This document shows, piece after piece, positions 9,445 to 18,122 of a DNA stretch of 64,000 nt. The DNA comes from Mycolicibacterium moriokaense. Lineage in GTDB: Bacteria > Actinomycetota > Actinomycetes > Mycobacteriales > Mycobacteriaceae. The stretch covers positions 372,001 through 436,000 of the forward strand of contig NZ_QJJU01000003.1 of NCBI RefSeq assembly GCF_003201655.1, in the 5' to 3' direction. Made by a program: the position numbers and the translations under genes. The notes beneath the pieces were generated by a model that was not told where the DNA came from, did not search any database, and saw only the letters and a program-made list of their open reading frames with translations. How positions within the stretch are numbered: position 1 is the stretch's first letter; every line of letters begins with the position of its first letter.

Positions 9445-10831
9445 TCGTGTACTGCTCGACGCCGTCGGCCACCCGGGCGAACTCGGCTCGCATGGCCTCG
9501 ACATAGCGCATCACTGACTCGCGAGCGACCGAGGTGCCGGGGTAGGCGACGACCAATTGTGTTCTGTCGCGCATGCGATTGACCCACATGCACACTGCCT
9601 CCGACAGCCGGTTGTCCCCCCAGATGCCGATGCGCAGACCGTCCCAGTAGTCGCTGAACGGCAGCTTGCGGATGTCGATGTAGGACAGCATCGGAACAGG
9701 CCGGTCCGGAACAGTGAGAGGCCCCGACGAGGGATCGGGCATCTCGAGCAGGTGATAGTAGGGGACTGGGCCCAGCGCGGTGTTCGCGTCAAACGATGCC
9801 TGCGCGGAGGTCACCACCTCATCGAACGACGCGTCGGCAGTGGGAATCGCCAACGGCACGAAGCTCGCCAACCATCCGACAGCGGTCGCATGCGCGGGGT
9901 CTCGCCGGTTGTCGAACGGTGTCAGGCCGAAGTACGTGGCGGCGCCCGTCAATCGGTACTCGGCTAACGCAGCGCAGGCGAACACCCCTCCGCTGAACCG
10001 CGCTCCTGCGGCGCGGCAGGCCGATTCGAAGCGCTGCCCCTGTTCCTCGTCGATCAGGTCGAATACGTCGATGGAGCCCGGCGTATCAGCCGTTGCCTCA
10101 CCCAATTCCAGCGGAAACTCAGGCAGAGCGCCTCCGTTCGCGGCGAGAAAGGCTCGCCACGACTGGATCTGAGGCGACTCTTCGTCCAAGCTCGCGGTGT
10201 ACGCACGCTGGTTACTGCAGTAGTCCCGATAGCTCGCCCCGGGTGTGACTGCAGCCGGACCGCTCTGCAGCGTGGTGAAGTACGTCGTCTGGATGTCGAG
10301 GAAGATCACGCCCGCCGACATACCGTCGGCTCTCAGATGGTCGATCGCGATGTAGACCGTGAAACGGTCTTCTCCCTGGATGATCCCGAAGGTGAAGCAG
10401 TCCCACTGCAGTGGATCCGGTGTGTCGAGCAGCAACTTGCGGATCTGCGGCGGAGTCATCATCCCGTGATCCGTCGGCGCCAGCGTAAGGGTCTCCGGTT
10501 CGGCGATGGCATAACGATGGATCTCGTCGTTCTCGCCGAAGGCGAACCGGTCATGGTACGTATCGTGGCGGCGCACATGGGCGTTGACGGCATGGGTCAT
10601 TGCCTCGATGTCGCAGACGCCCATGATCTCCCAGACACCTATGCACAGGCGCGGGATGTCGCGACCCAGGCTGGTTTGCTTGCGGTAGTACTGGAGGTGT
10701 TGGGACTGCTGGTAGCTGACAGGCGCCGGATGAGGCACCGCATCGGCGGCGCTCGCATAGCTGGCCTCGGTGGGATACCAGGACACGACGGTGCCTTCTG
10801 CCGTCCAGTCGTCGACCGTGCCTAAGAACAT
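9437..10831 (-). CDS. PapA-type acyltransferase, head of lipid operon
   Basis: A 464-residue polyketide-associated-protein acyltransferase. The N-terminus (MFLGTVDDW...VVSWYPT) is typical of the PapA1/PapA2/PapA3 group. The catalytic HxxxDG is HLRADG with His165 and Asp169, and the C-terminal half carries the second condensation-fold lobe. PapA proteins esterify trehalose or phthiocerol with polyketide chains. A good ribosome-binding site (AAAGGAAAG) lies before the ATG. It is the first gene of the operon papA-drrA-drrB-drrC-acyltransferase-membrane protein. No polyketide synthase or FadD lies in this window, so the acyl donor must come from elsewhere. Confidence 0.9.
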   Translation of the reverse strand: MFLGTVDDWTAEGTVVSWYPTEASYASAADAVPHPAPVSYQQSQHLQYYRKQTSLGRDIPRLCIGVWEIMGVCDIEAMTHAVNAHVRRHDTYHDRFAFGENDEIHRYAIAEPETLTLAPTDHGMMTPPQIRKLLLDTPDPLQWDCFTFGIIQGEDRFTVYIAIDHLRADGMSAGVIFLDIQTTYFTTLQSGPAAVTPGASYRDYCSNQRAYTASLDEESPQIQSWRAFLAANGGALPEFPLELGEATADTPGSIDVFDLIDEEQGQRFESACRAAGARFSGGVFACAALAEYRLTGAATYFGLTPFDNRRDPAHATAVGWLASFVPLAIPTADASFDEVVTSAQASFDANTALGPVPYYHLLEMPDPSSGPLTVPDRPVPMLSYIDIRKLPFSDYWDGLRIGIWGDNRLSEAVCMWVNRMRDRTQLVVAYPGTSVARESVMRYVEAMRAEFARVADGVEQYTNA

Positions 10832-11577
10832 GCACTTTCCTTTCGTGTTCGTCAGCTCGTGACGACACTCCCGAGGACGTCAGCGTCACCGCTGAGGACC
10901 TACTGAATGGCGTTGAATGCCAGGGACAGTCATGGTCCGCAAGGCGTGGGAGTGCCTCGCCGGTTGCGACGCGAACGCCCCGCCCGGTGATGCCATGCGG
11001 TGACCCCCGGCCAGTGGTGGCCCCGCAATTGGCATGCGCGAGAAAATAGCAGGAATCAAACGCATTTGTGCAACGAAACATTTCCGTCCTAGTCATCAAA
11101 GATGAAGGGCTAATACCGTCGCGTTTGCTGGAATCGCGCCATTGCTGACTGTTCGTTGTCGGGCCAAAACTCGGCGGAAGTTCTGTGTCAATAACACGGG
11201 CGTGCCTAGCCCGCAACAGCTACGCGGCCGATGTGTCTCTGACCGTCAAATCCTTGCTGCGCGAGGGATTTTCAGCCCTCCAGCCGAGCTAGCGACGCGA
11301 AATCGGTTAGATCGGGAATAGCCAAGAAATTTGCGCGATACAGGTAAAGACATGACAGAGGGAGTTGTCATATTCACTGACGTTTGTAAAGTTGCTAATT
11401 GACGCTAAAAGCAATTTGTGAAACCGAGTGCATTTGCGATGAATTCCGCACCCCGCGGGAGCGCCGGCGAACGTGCCGCTGGATGCCAGCCGGGTATACC
11501 AGCAAACTTAGGAGATTCGTCACCGTCATGAGCGAATCCGGCGTTTCGCGGGTTTGGCTCGCGAGTGCCTCGGGTCG
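10832..11577. other. 746-base gap upstream of the papA-drr operon; no supported gene
   Basis: This is one of the two longest gene-free stretches in the window. GC content falls noticeably between about 11030 and 11420, unlike neighbouring genes. Only short ORFs without ribosome-binding sites or recognisable products occur (for example 11399-11692). It must hold the promoter of the minus-strand papA operon. A small inverted repeat (TTGCT...AGCAA near 11392-11414) is visible. I see no known motif. It could hold an undetected small RNA or a decayed gene. Confidence 0.5.
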
Positions 11578-12333
11578 TCACACCGGTCGGGCATACCGTT
11601 CGGAGAACCTTCGCAGGATGGTTGGGGGATGGTCGATGCTGCGTTGCCGGGCAGCTTCTTTCAGCGACTCAGCCGAATCGGGAGCGAAGTAGCCATAGTC
11701 CTTGTAGACATCGATGCGCGTGCAGAGTCCGTCTTCGTCGAGTTCGGGGTGAAACTGCGTCGCATAGACGTTGTCGCCCACCCGAAAGGCCTGGACCGGA
11801 CAGTCGGCCGAGAACGCGAGGCAGTCCAAGCCTGAAGGCAGCGCGCTGGCGCCTTCCTTATGGCCGCCGAACGCATCGAAGACATCGGGCAGATCGGCGA
11901 ACAGCGGATCACGGCGCCCCTGTTCTGTGAGGGTGACGGTCAGGGCGCCGACCGGCTCGGGGTATAGGCGGTCGATGGTGGCTCCGACAACTGATCCGAG
12001 CGTCCCGACGCCGTAGCAGCAGCCGAGGAACGGAAAGTCGCGATCGACGATGCGACCGATCAGCTCCAACAGCTCGGATTCGACGCGTCGCTGCGTCTCC
12101 GACTTCGCATCGATAGCGTCGGTGACGTTGTACGGTCCGCCACCCAGGACTATGCCGGACCATTCGGCGAGGTCGATCTGTCCCATGGACTGATGTGTCA
12201 GCCGGATACGCTGCATCCCGCTCGTGTCCAGCCCGGCGAACCGCATCATCGCCGCATACTCGTCGTCGGCCGCCGCGTCCTCGGCGCGGATCGACAGCAG
12301 CAGGAACGGGGCGTGCCCGGCGTCGCTTGGCAT
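11578..12333 (-). CDS. Class I glutamine amidotransferase-like protein
   Basis: A 251-residue stand-alone GATase fold resembling the glutaminase half of GMP synthase. The oxyanion strand is IVLGGGPYNV, the nucleophile elbow is LGCCYGVG (Cys106), and the triad His-Glu lies in QFHPELD. Family members remove ammonia from glutamine or act on gamma-glutamyl compounds. The residue after the elbow is Gly rather than the usual Gln, so the substrate may not be plain glutamine. It has no synthase partner beside it. The gene at 12367 is divergent. Confidence 0.82.
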   Translation of the reverse strand: MPSDAGHAPFLLLSIRAEDAAADDEYAAMMRFAGLDTSGMQRIRLTHQSMGQIDLAEWSGIVLGGGPYNVTDAIDAKSETQRRVESELLELIGRIVDRDFPFLGCCYGVGTLGSVVGATIDRLYPEPVGALTVTLTEQGRRDPLFADLPDVFDAFGGHKEGASALPSGLDCLAFSADCPVQAFRVGDNVYATQFHPELDEDGLCTRIDVYKDYGYFAPDSAESLKEAARQRSIDHPPTILRRFSERYARPV

Positions 12334-12366
12334 CGTGTGTAAATCTAGCCAACACGCAGTCAGGCG

Positions 12367-12741
12367 GTGCGCGTCAAACTAAAGTTGTCGTTCGTGACAA
12401 GCGCGTCACATCTCATTTTTTCGCATGACCGGGCACTGACCCGGCGGCAGGCGCGACGGTTGAGTCGTCGCTTCGACGGCGTTGGTGTCGCCATCCCCGC
12501 GATGCGTCTTCGCCAGATCGCGGCAGGGGCGAGCGTGGGGGAGGACGAACTGACGAACGTCAGTTTTGCCATCACTGCGACGGAGATAGAGCGCGAGGAG
12601 CGCCACGCGAAGCTCAAGCGCACACAACATCAAGCCATGCATTGGCTGATCGTCGCGGGCCTTACTCTGCTGGTACTGAACTCACTGCTGTGCATGGCCT
12701 ATCTGGTCCTCGGGCTCGCGTGGCAGGCGTCTCCCTACTGA
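12367..12741 (+). CDS. Small protein with one C-terminal membrane helix, unknown function
   Basis: A 124-residue protein from a GTG at 12367 (a GTG at 12394 is an alternative start). The N-terminal 85 residues are basic and helical (RALTRRQARRLSRRFDGVGVAI). One hydrophobic helix follows at about residues 92-118 (WLIVAGLTLLVLNSLLCMAY), with a short tail. This is the layout of a tail-anchored protein. It ends 10 bases from the 3' end of the convergent isocitrate lyase gene. I recognise no family. Confidence 0.6.
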   Translation: MRVKLKLSFVTSASHLIFSHDRALTRRQARRLSRRFDGVGVAIPAMRLRQIAAGASVGEDELTNVSFAITATEIEREERHAKLKRTQHQAMHWLIVAGLTLLVLNSLLCMAYLVLGLAWQASPY

Positions 12742-12750
12742 GGCGAGCCG

Positions 12751-15039
12751 TTAGTCCTCCTTGGCGATCAGCCGCTTCAGCGCTTCGCGGTCGGGCGCCA
12801 GCAGCTCGTCGATGCGGGGCTGGTTCACATCGGCGACGATGATCTCGCCGACCTCCTGATACACATCGCTGAAGAGGCCGTGGGACTTCATCTTCTCGGT
12901 CTGATAGATGTTGTCCTCGGTGGGCGTCACGTAGTACACGATCTCGGCCTTGAAGCGGTGAATCAGCCAGACGTGGATCACGTCCATCAGACGCTTCTTG
13001 CGCATCTTCTCGGAGAACGTGTTCTGGTCACGCACAGTGAGAATGCTGCGGCCATGCCGATCCTTGATCGGATCGACGACGACGTTGGCCAACGGTTCGT
13101 CGCCGTCGCCGTAGATCCCGAGGTCGAGCACGTCGGAGCCGGCACGCCGCGGCCGAAGCTGCACCGATAGGTTCTCGCCGATCTGATAGTGGTCGCTCCA
13201 CAGCGCCAGCCATTCCTCCAGCAGTTTCTTCGGCACCTCGGTCTGCACAAGATGCTGATGCTGCGTGGAGCCCTCGCCCATCGCCTTGGTGGTCGCCGTG
13301 CGCCCTGACGATGCGGCCAGTGCGGCGTCGCTGCGCGGTCCGCCGACCAGGGTTTGCGGTGTGCGGTAAGGAGATTCGACAAGTCGCATCTTGCGCTGCA
13401 GGCGTGCAAGCGCAAGCATGCCCTCCTGGCGCAGCGAGGTGGCGAACTCCTCGCAAGCGACCCCGTCGACCTGGTGTCCGCCGTAGGTGATGAAGTTGAA
13501 GACGAACCCCATCTTGCCGAGTTCCTCGGGGAACGCGCGCATCTCGTCGTCAGTCATGCCGGTGGTGTCCCAGTTGAACGAGGGGGACAGGTTGTAGGCC
13601 ATCATCTGGTCGGGGAACTCGGCGCGGATCGCGTCGGCGAACTGCTTCGCTTCAGCCAGATCGGCGGTCTTCGTCTCCATCCAGAGAATGTCGGCGAAAG
13701 GAGCGGCGGCCAGCGACTTGGCGATGGCGTACGGGATGCCACCGCGGATCTGGTAGTAGCCCTCCGGGGTCTTCGCCCTCTCGCAATCCCACGCGACGTC
13801 GGCGCCGAGCTCCTTGGCCTTCTCCCGCGCGGAGTACAGCGATGCCCGCGCGGCGAACTTCCGCCAATCCGCGGCGCTCATCTCGGACGGCTCGCCCTCC
13901 TTCGCGCGGAAGTCGAGGAGATCCCCGACGGCCTCGCCATAGGTCTGCAGGCCGGCGTCGACCTGCCAGACGTCGACGAACTGTGACTCGACCTTGTCGA
14001 ACAGGTCATCGACTGAATCCTCGGAGCCGTCCTGCCAAGCCTTGGCGGCCTCGGCGATCGCGTCCGCAACGCCATGACGCTGCAACCATGCGTCGGCGGC
14101 GGCGTACTCGCCGTCGGGAAGCGCATAAAGAAGGTGCCCCCTCAGGTCTGTGACTCCCGAGTCATAGAACCGTCGCATCATCGCCAGGAAGCAGGCTTTG
14201 TACGACGGGATCTTGAGGTTGGTGGCGCCGAGGAGGAACGGCTGGTCGCGTTCGTCGGCGCGGCTCTCGAGCAGGTTGGCCGCCTCGGCATCCGTACGCG
14301 CAACGATGATTCCGGGCACCCGCATGATGTCGAGCTGGAAGCGGGCGGTGTTGAGGCGCTTGATCTGTTCGTCCGAAGGGACAAGAACCTTGCCGCCCTG
14401 ATGCCCGCACTTCTTCGTGCCGGGGCGCTGGTCCTCGATGTGGTAGCCCGGCACACCCGACTCGACAAAACGGCGAATCAAGTTGCGCACGTGGGGATCA
14501 CCACCGTGGCCGGTATCGGCGTCGGCGATGATGAACGGACGATAGTCGTAGGCGGGGCTCGCGGCACGTTGCTCATCAGTCATGCGCAGGCGCAGGTATT
14601 GCTGATTGCGATCGGCGGTGAGAAGCGCCCGCACCAGCGCTGCGGCCTCGTCGGGCACCTGACTCAGCGGGTAGCTCGCGAGGTCGGGTCCCGGATCCTC
14701 GCTGATGGAACCCTTCGCCGACGTCGCCCAGCCGCCAAGATAGATGCCTTCGATGCCCATCCGCTTCATCACCACGGCCTGCCCGGGTGAATAGGGCCCG
14801 AATGTAGTGATGCTCTTCTTCTGGGCGAACAGCTCACGCAGGCGCGGATAGAAGGCCTCCGCGGCCTCACGCGCCACGATGTAGTCGGCGGGGATCGTCC
14901 CGCGCTGCTCGGCGACCTGCCGCGCCGAATAGAGACGGATGATCCCCTCGAAGCGAGGACTGTCGATGTATCGCTGCGTCGCGGCGATGTCCTTGTCGAA
15001 TGGTGTCTGGGGCCGTGCATCCGCTTCGACGATGGCCAT
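12751..15039 (-). CDS. aceA: Isocitrate lyase, long (ICL2/AceA) type
   Basis: A 762-residue enzyme that splits isocitrate to glyoxylate and succinate in the glyoxylate shunt, used for growth on fatty acids. The active-site loop KKCGHQGGK (Cys211) is intact. Length and the extra C-terminal domain identify the long mycobacterial ICL2, not the ~430-residue ICL1. The ATG at 15039 has an AAGGGGG ribosome-binding site. A malic enzyme lies 3 kb away, so two anaplerotic carbon-routing genes are close together. Unlike the split aceAa/aceAb of M. tuberculosis H37Rv, this copy is continuous. Confidence 0.95.
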   Translation of the reverse strand: MAIVEADARPQTPFDKDIAATQRYIDSPRFEGIIRLYSARQVAEQRGTIPADYIVAREAAEAFYPRLRELFAQKKSITTFGPYSPGQAVVMKRMGIEGIYLGGWATSAKGSISEDPGPDLASYPLSQVPDEAAALVRALLTADRNQQYLRLRMTDEQRAASPAYDYRPFIIADADTGHGGDPHVRNLIRRFVESGVPGYHIEDQRPGTKKCGHQGGKVLVPSDEQIKRLNTARFQLDIMRVPGIIVARTDAEAANLLESRADERDQPFLLGATNLKIPSYKACFLAMMRRFYDSGVTDLRGHLLYALPDGEYAAADAWLQRHGVADAIAEAAKAWQDGSEDSVDDLFDKVESQFVDVWQVDAGLQTYGEAVGDLLDFRAKEGEPSEMSAADWRKFAARASLYSAREKAKELGADVAWDCERAKTPEGYYQIRGGIPYAIAKSLAAAPFADILWMETKTADLAEAKQFADAIRAEFPDQMMAYNLSPSFNWDTTGMTDDEMRAFPEELGKMGFVFNFITYGGHQVDGVACEEFATSLRQEGMLALARLQRKMRLVESPYRTPQTLVGGPRSDAALAASSGRTATTKAMGEGSTQHQHLVQTEVPKKLLEEWLALWSDHYQIGENLSVQLRPRRAGSDVLDLGIYGDGDEPLANVVVDPIKDRHGRSILTVRDQNTFSEKMRKKRLMDVIHVWLIHRFKAEIVYYVTPTEDNIYQTEKMKSHGLFSDVYQEVGEIIVADVNQPRIDELLAPDREALKRLIAKED

Positions 15040-15224
15040 GGGTTTACCCCCTTGTTCAGCGAGACTCCCGTTGAGCTGGACAGCTACGTCACCGACCTTA
15101 CGGCGCAGGTTTCGCCGACGATGGCGTAATCAGCAAGCTGTCGTGCTCCGGCGTCGGGCAAGATGACAGGCATGTACTGTCCCGCTCTGCGAGCGTCCTA
15201 GTGCTCCGCGGCCAGCGGCTGAAC

Positions 15225-16553
15225 ATGCTGTTGACGCGCGTACTCTCGCTGCGCATCATCGTGATCGTCGCGGCGCTGTCGGTGGTTGCCCTGGTCATCA
15301 CTCTCGGCGCCTGGGTGTGGTTCGGGGTTACAAACGACCAATACAGCCAGCTGGACCGGCGCCTCGACTCGGTGAGCAGCCTCGGTGACATCAGCACGCT
15401 GCTGCGCAACGCTCAGGACTCCGCCGTCGACCAGCCCGCTCTGAACGGGGGCGGCCTGGTACGCACCGCTCGGGTCAGGAATGCCATCGCCTCGGTGCCA
15501 AGCGACATCGTGTTGCCGCAGTTCGACAACGGCTACGCCAACACATCGATCAACGGCGTCGAGTATCGCGTCCGAACCTTCTCCGCGGGAGTGGCGTCGA
15601 TCGCGGTGGCCGCGCCGCTTGCCGAAACGCAGCATCGCATCGACGAACTGCACCGGCGGGTGTTGCTGATCTGCGGCGGCGTGATCGTGGGCACCGTCCT
15701 GGTCGGCTGGGTGATGTGGTTGATCATGATCAACCCGTTCCGGCTGCTGGCACAGCAGGCCCGCGCCATCAACGCCCAATCCAAACCCGACGAGGTTCAA
15801 GTGCGCGGCGTCCAGGAGGCTGTCGAGATCGCCGAGGCCGTCGAGGGAATGCTCGCGCGCATCGGCGACGAGCAGCAGCGCACCAGGGCGGCCCTTGAAT
15901 CGGCCCGCGACTTCGCGGCGGTTGCATCCCATGAACTACGCACACCGTTGACGGCGATGCGCACCAACCTCGAGGTGCTGTCCACGCTTGACCTACGCGA
16001 CGAGCAGCGAAAAGAAGTGGTCAGCGACATCATTCGGACACAGAGCCGCATCGAAGCGATGCTCACCGCGCTCGAACGCCTGGCCCAGGGCGAATTGACC
16101 ACCGTCGACGACTTCGTCCCTGTCGACATCACCGAGCTGCTCGATCGTGCCGCCCACGACGCGATGCGCAACTACCCCAATTTGCATGTGTCGCTGGCGT
16201 CTTCGACCACGGTGCTCATGGTGGGCATGCCAGCGGGCCTGCGGCTGGTGATCGACAACGCGATCACGAACGCGGTCAAACACGGCGGCGCCACCGAAAT
16301 CCGGCTGAGCGCAGAGAGTTCCAGCGACGGCGTCGAGATCGCCGTCGACGACAACGGCGACGGCGTGCCCGAAGAGGAACGGGCCGCGGTGTTCGCGCGG
16401 TTCTCGCGCGGCTCGACGGCGGCGCGGTCAGGCTCGGGCCTCGGGCTGGCCCTCGTCGCCCAACAAGCCGAGATTCACGGCGGTACGGCCGCCCTGGAAG
16501 CCAGCCCCTTGGGCGGAGCGCGACTGGTTCTGCGGCTTCCGGGGCCGAGTTAA
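15225..16553 (+). CDS. PrrB-like sensor histidine kinase without adjacent response regulator
   Basis: A 442-residue membrane kinase. TM1 is at about residues 8-32, an extracytoplasmic domain follows to about residue 148, then TM2, HAMP, HisKA and HATPase. The phosphoacceptor is His236 in ASHELRTPLTAMRTNLEVL. The ATPase N and G boxes are DNAITNAVKHGG and SGSGLGLALVAQQA. These segments are very like PrrB of M. tuberculosis. PrrB is normally encoded next to PrrA, but neither neighbour here (aceA, DinB-fold) is a response regulator. The start may be GTG at 15201. It may signal to a distant PrrA or cross-talk. Confidence 0.88.
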   Translation: MLLTRVLSLRIIVIVAALSVVALVITLGAWVWFGVTNDQYSQLDRRLDSVSSLGDISTLLRNAQDSAVDQPALNGGGLVRTARVRNAIASVPSDIVLPQFDNGYANTSINGVEYRVRTFSAGVASIAVAAPLAETQHRIDELHRRVLLICGGVIVGTVLVGWVMWLIMINPFRLLAQQARAINAQSKPDEVQVRGVQEAVEIAEAVEGMLARIGDEQQRTRAALESARDFAAVASHELRTPLTAMRTNLEVLSTLDLRDEQRKEVVSDIIRTQSRIEAMLTALERLAQGELTTVDDFVPVDITELLDRAAHDAMRNYPNLHVSLASSTTVLMVGMPAGLRLVIDNAITNAVKHGGATEIRLSAESSSDGVEIAVDDNGDGVPEEERAAVFARFSRGSTAARSGSGLGLALVAQQAEIHGGTAALEASPLGGARLVLRLPGPS

Positions 16554-16558
16554 CTTCG

Positions 16559-17248
16559 TCAGCCCGGCGTCAGCGTCTCCAACGTGTCCAGATCACGCTC
16601 GGCATAGAGCCGGTGCTGCCACTCCTCGTTGAGGACGATGCGGAGACATTCCTTGACGGGAAAGTTCTCCATGTGCGGCCAGCCGTCCTCTTTGCGAGTC
16701 ACGTCGGCGGTGAGTTGCTCGTCGGTAAGCGATTCCAGGACATGGCGGACCATCGCCTGGCGTTCGCGTCGGACCGTGAGCACCTCATCGAGTGAGGGTC
16801 GCGCCTCGCGGTCCCACGGGATGCCGTCCCATCCGGGTGCCTCGTCCCACGGCAGATCGAGCGCATGCCATGGCGAGGCGGTGCCCCACAGCATCCGATC
16901 GACCCAGGCAGCGCTCGCGAAGTTGAGGTGCCGCAGGGTCTGGATGAAAGACCACTCGTCGTCGATGTTGCGGTGAAGCGCCGGCCCGGGCAACGTCATT
17001 GCCCGCGCCACGGTGCGCTTCCAGAGCTGTTCGAGGATTGCCCACGCCTCACGGAAGCCGTCGCTGTAGTCGGGGCGCATCTTGGCCCGCTCCGGCATGC
17101 GGCGGTTCAATTCGGCGTCGACGAGCGGTGCGATGTCGACGCCGTTGACCACGACGTTCTGGAGCTCGCCGCTGATCTCGACGTCGACGACGAGCTCGAC
17201 GCCGCGCATCCGCACGCCGGTGAGGTCCTGGTCGTGGAAGCGCGGCAT
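16559..17248 (-). CDS. DinB-fold protein (possible thiol-dependent transferase)
   Basis: A 229-residue protein with a DinB/YfiT-like four-helix bundle. Conserved histidines in TLRHLNFASAAWVDR and NEEWQHRLYAERDL are the usual metal ligands, and an N-terminal extension of about 60 residues resembles pentapeptide-like beta repeats (DLTGVRMRGVELVVDVEIS). DinB proteins in actinobacteria are often mycothiol- or bacillithiol-dependent transferases. It ends 5 bases from the 3' end of the kinase gene. ATG at 17248 is preferred to GTG at 17254. Confidence 0.7.
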   Translation of the reverse strand: MPRFHDQDLTGVRMRGVELVVDVEISGELQNVVVNGVDIAPLVDAELNRRMPERAKMRPDYSDGFREAWAILEQLWKRTVARAMTLPGPALHRNIDDEWSFIQTLRHLNFASAAWVDRMLWGTASPWHALDLPWDEAPGWDGIPWDREARPSLDEVLTVRRERQAMVRHVLESLTDEQLTADVTRKEDGWPHMENFPVKECLRIVLNEEWQHRLYAERDLDTLETLTPG

Positions 17249-17315
17249 GAACACAACGCTAGGGGAGTCGTCATGTGAGCGAAACCACAGCTAGGCCTAT
17301 GAATTTCGACAGTCG

Positions 17316-17342
17316 GTCACGAACAGTCAGCAGCGCGGTCAC
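17316..17342. promoter_or_regulatory. Three GTCA half-sites upstream of the RipD-like gene
   Basis: GTCAC at 17316, GTCAG at 17326 and GTCAC at 17338 are direct repeats spaced 10 and 12 bases. Direct GTCAC-type repeats are the form of MtrA sites, and MtrA controls rip genes in mycobacteria. That this is an MtrA site is inference. A GGCGCCG-A-CGGCGCC hairpin lies further down in the leader near 17437. Confidence 0.3.
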
Positions 17343-17469
17343 GGTACGAGAAAGAATCCGCCGCCGACCAGGGGATGGTGGGCTAACCGGGCCTTCGCTG
17401 TTACAGAAGTGAATATAGTGACAGTAGTTAACTGGCGGCGCCGACGGCGCCCAAGCAAAGGAAGTTCCA

Positions 17470-18054
17470 ATGAGACGCACCTTCGCCGTGATGATCGCTC
17501 TGGCGTTGTTGGTCGCGACGCCTGCTATTGCGATGGCCGACTCGACCCGCCAACAAGCGATCAACGCCGTAATCGCGCGGGCGCTTTCACAGCGCGGCGT
17601 GCCGTATGCGTATGGCGGCGGCAACACTGCAGGGGCCAGCCTCGGCACCGCATCGGTGGAAACCCCCGCCGTTACCGCGGACGCCAGCCTTGGCGCGACT
17701 CCATTGTCGAACGCCGTCGTCCCCGGCCTCACCACTGTCCCCAGCCCGGTCGCCGAACCGCCCCGTGTCAGCAGGGTCGGCTTCGACTCGTCAGGCCTCG
17801 TGCTGTACGCATTCGCCGGCGTCGGAATCAAGATGCCGCGATCATCGGGCGAGCAGTACAAGGTCGGCCGCAAGATCCTGCCGTCGCAGGCGCTGCCCGG
17901 CGACTTGATCTTCTACGGCCCGGAAGGCAGCCAAAGCGTTGCAATGTTCGTTGGCAACGGCCAGATGGTGGAGGCCACCGACCCCGCCGTCACGGTTTCG
18001 CCGGTGCGCACGAACGGCATGGCGCCATACCTGAGCCGGATCATCGAATACTGA
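17470..18054 (+). CDS. RipD-like secreted NlpC/P60 protein, catalytically inactive
   Basis: A 194-residue protein with a signal peptide (residues 1-23, cleavage after AMA) and an NlpC/P60 fold split by a Pro/Ala/Ser-rich insert between GVPYAYGGGN and VGFDSSGLVLYAF. In active NlpC/P60 hydrolases the elbow is DCSG and a His opens the next strand. Here they read DSSG and SVAMFVGNG, so both Cys and His are Ser. RipD of M. tuberculosis likewise lacks its catalytic residues and binds peptidoglycan without cutting it. This protein lacks RipD's C-terminal repeat tail. An AAAGGAAG ribosome-binding site precedes the ATG. Confidence 0.82.
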   Translation: MRRTFAVMIALALLVATPAIAMADSTRQQAINAVIARALSQRGVPYAYGGGNTAGASLGTASVETPAVTADASLGATPLSNAVVPGLTTVPSPVAEPPRVSRVGFDSSGLVLYAFAGVGIKMPRSSGEQYKVGRKILPSQALPGDLIFYGPEGSQSVAMFVGNGQMVEATDPAVTVSPVRTNGMAPYLSRIIEY

Positions 18055-18122
18055 TCCGCCGTACCCCTCCGAAGCGGGATAGCGTGGCTGTCGACTAGGG
18101 AAGCGGCAGAAGGGGTTCTCGC

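Noticed and set aside
11399..11692. 97-codon ORF in the long gap before the papA operon
   Set aside because: No ribosome-binding site, overlaps the 3' end of the amidotransferase, no protein-like pattern.
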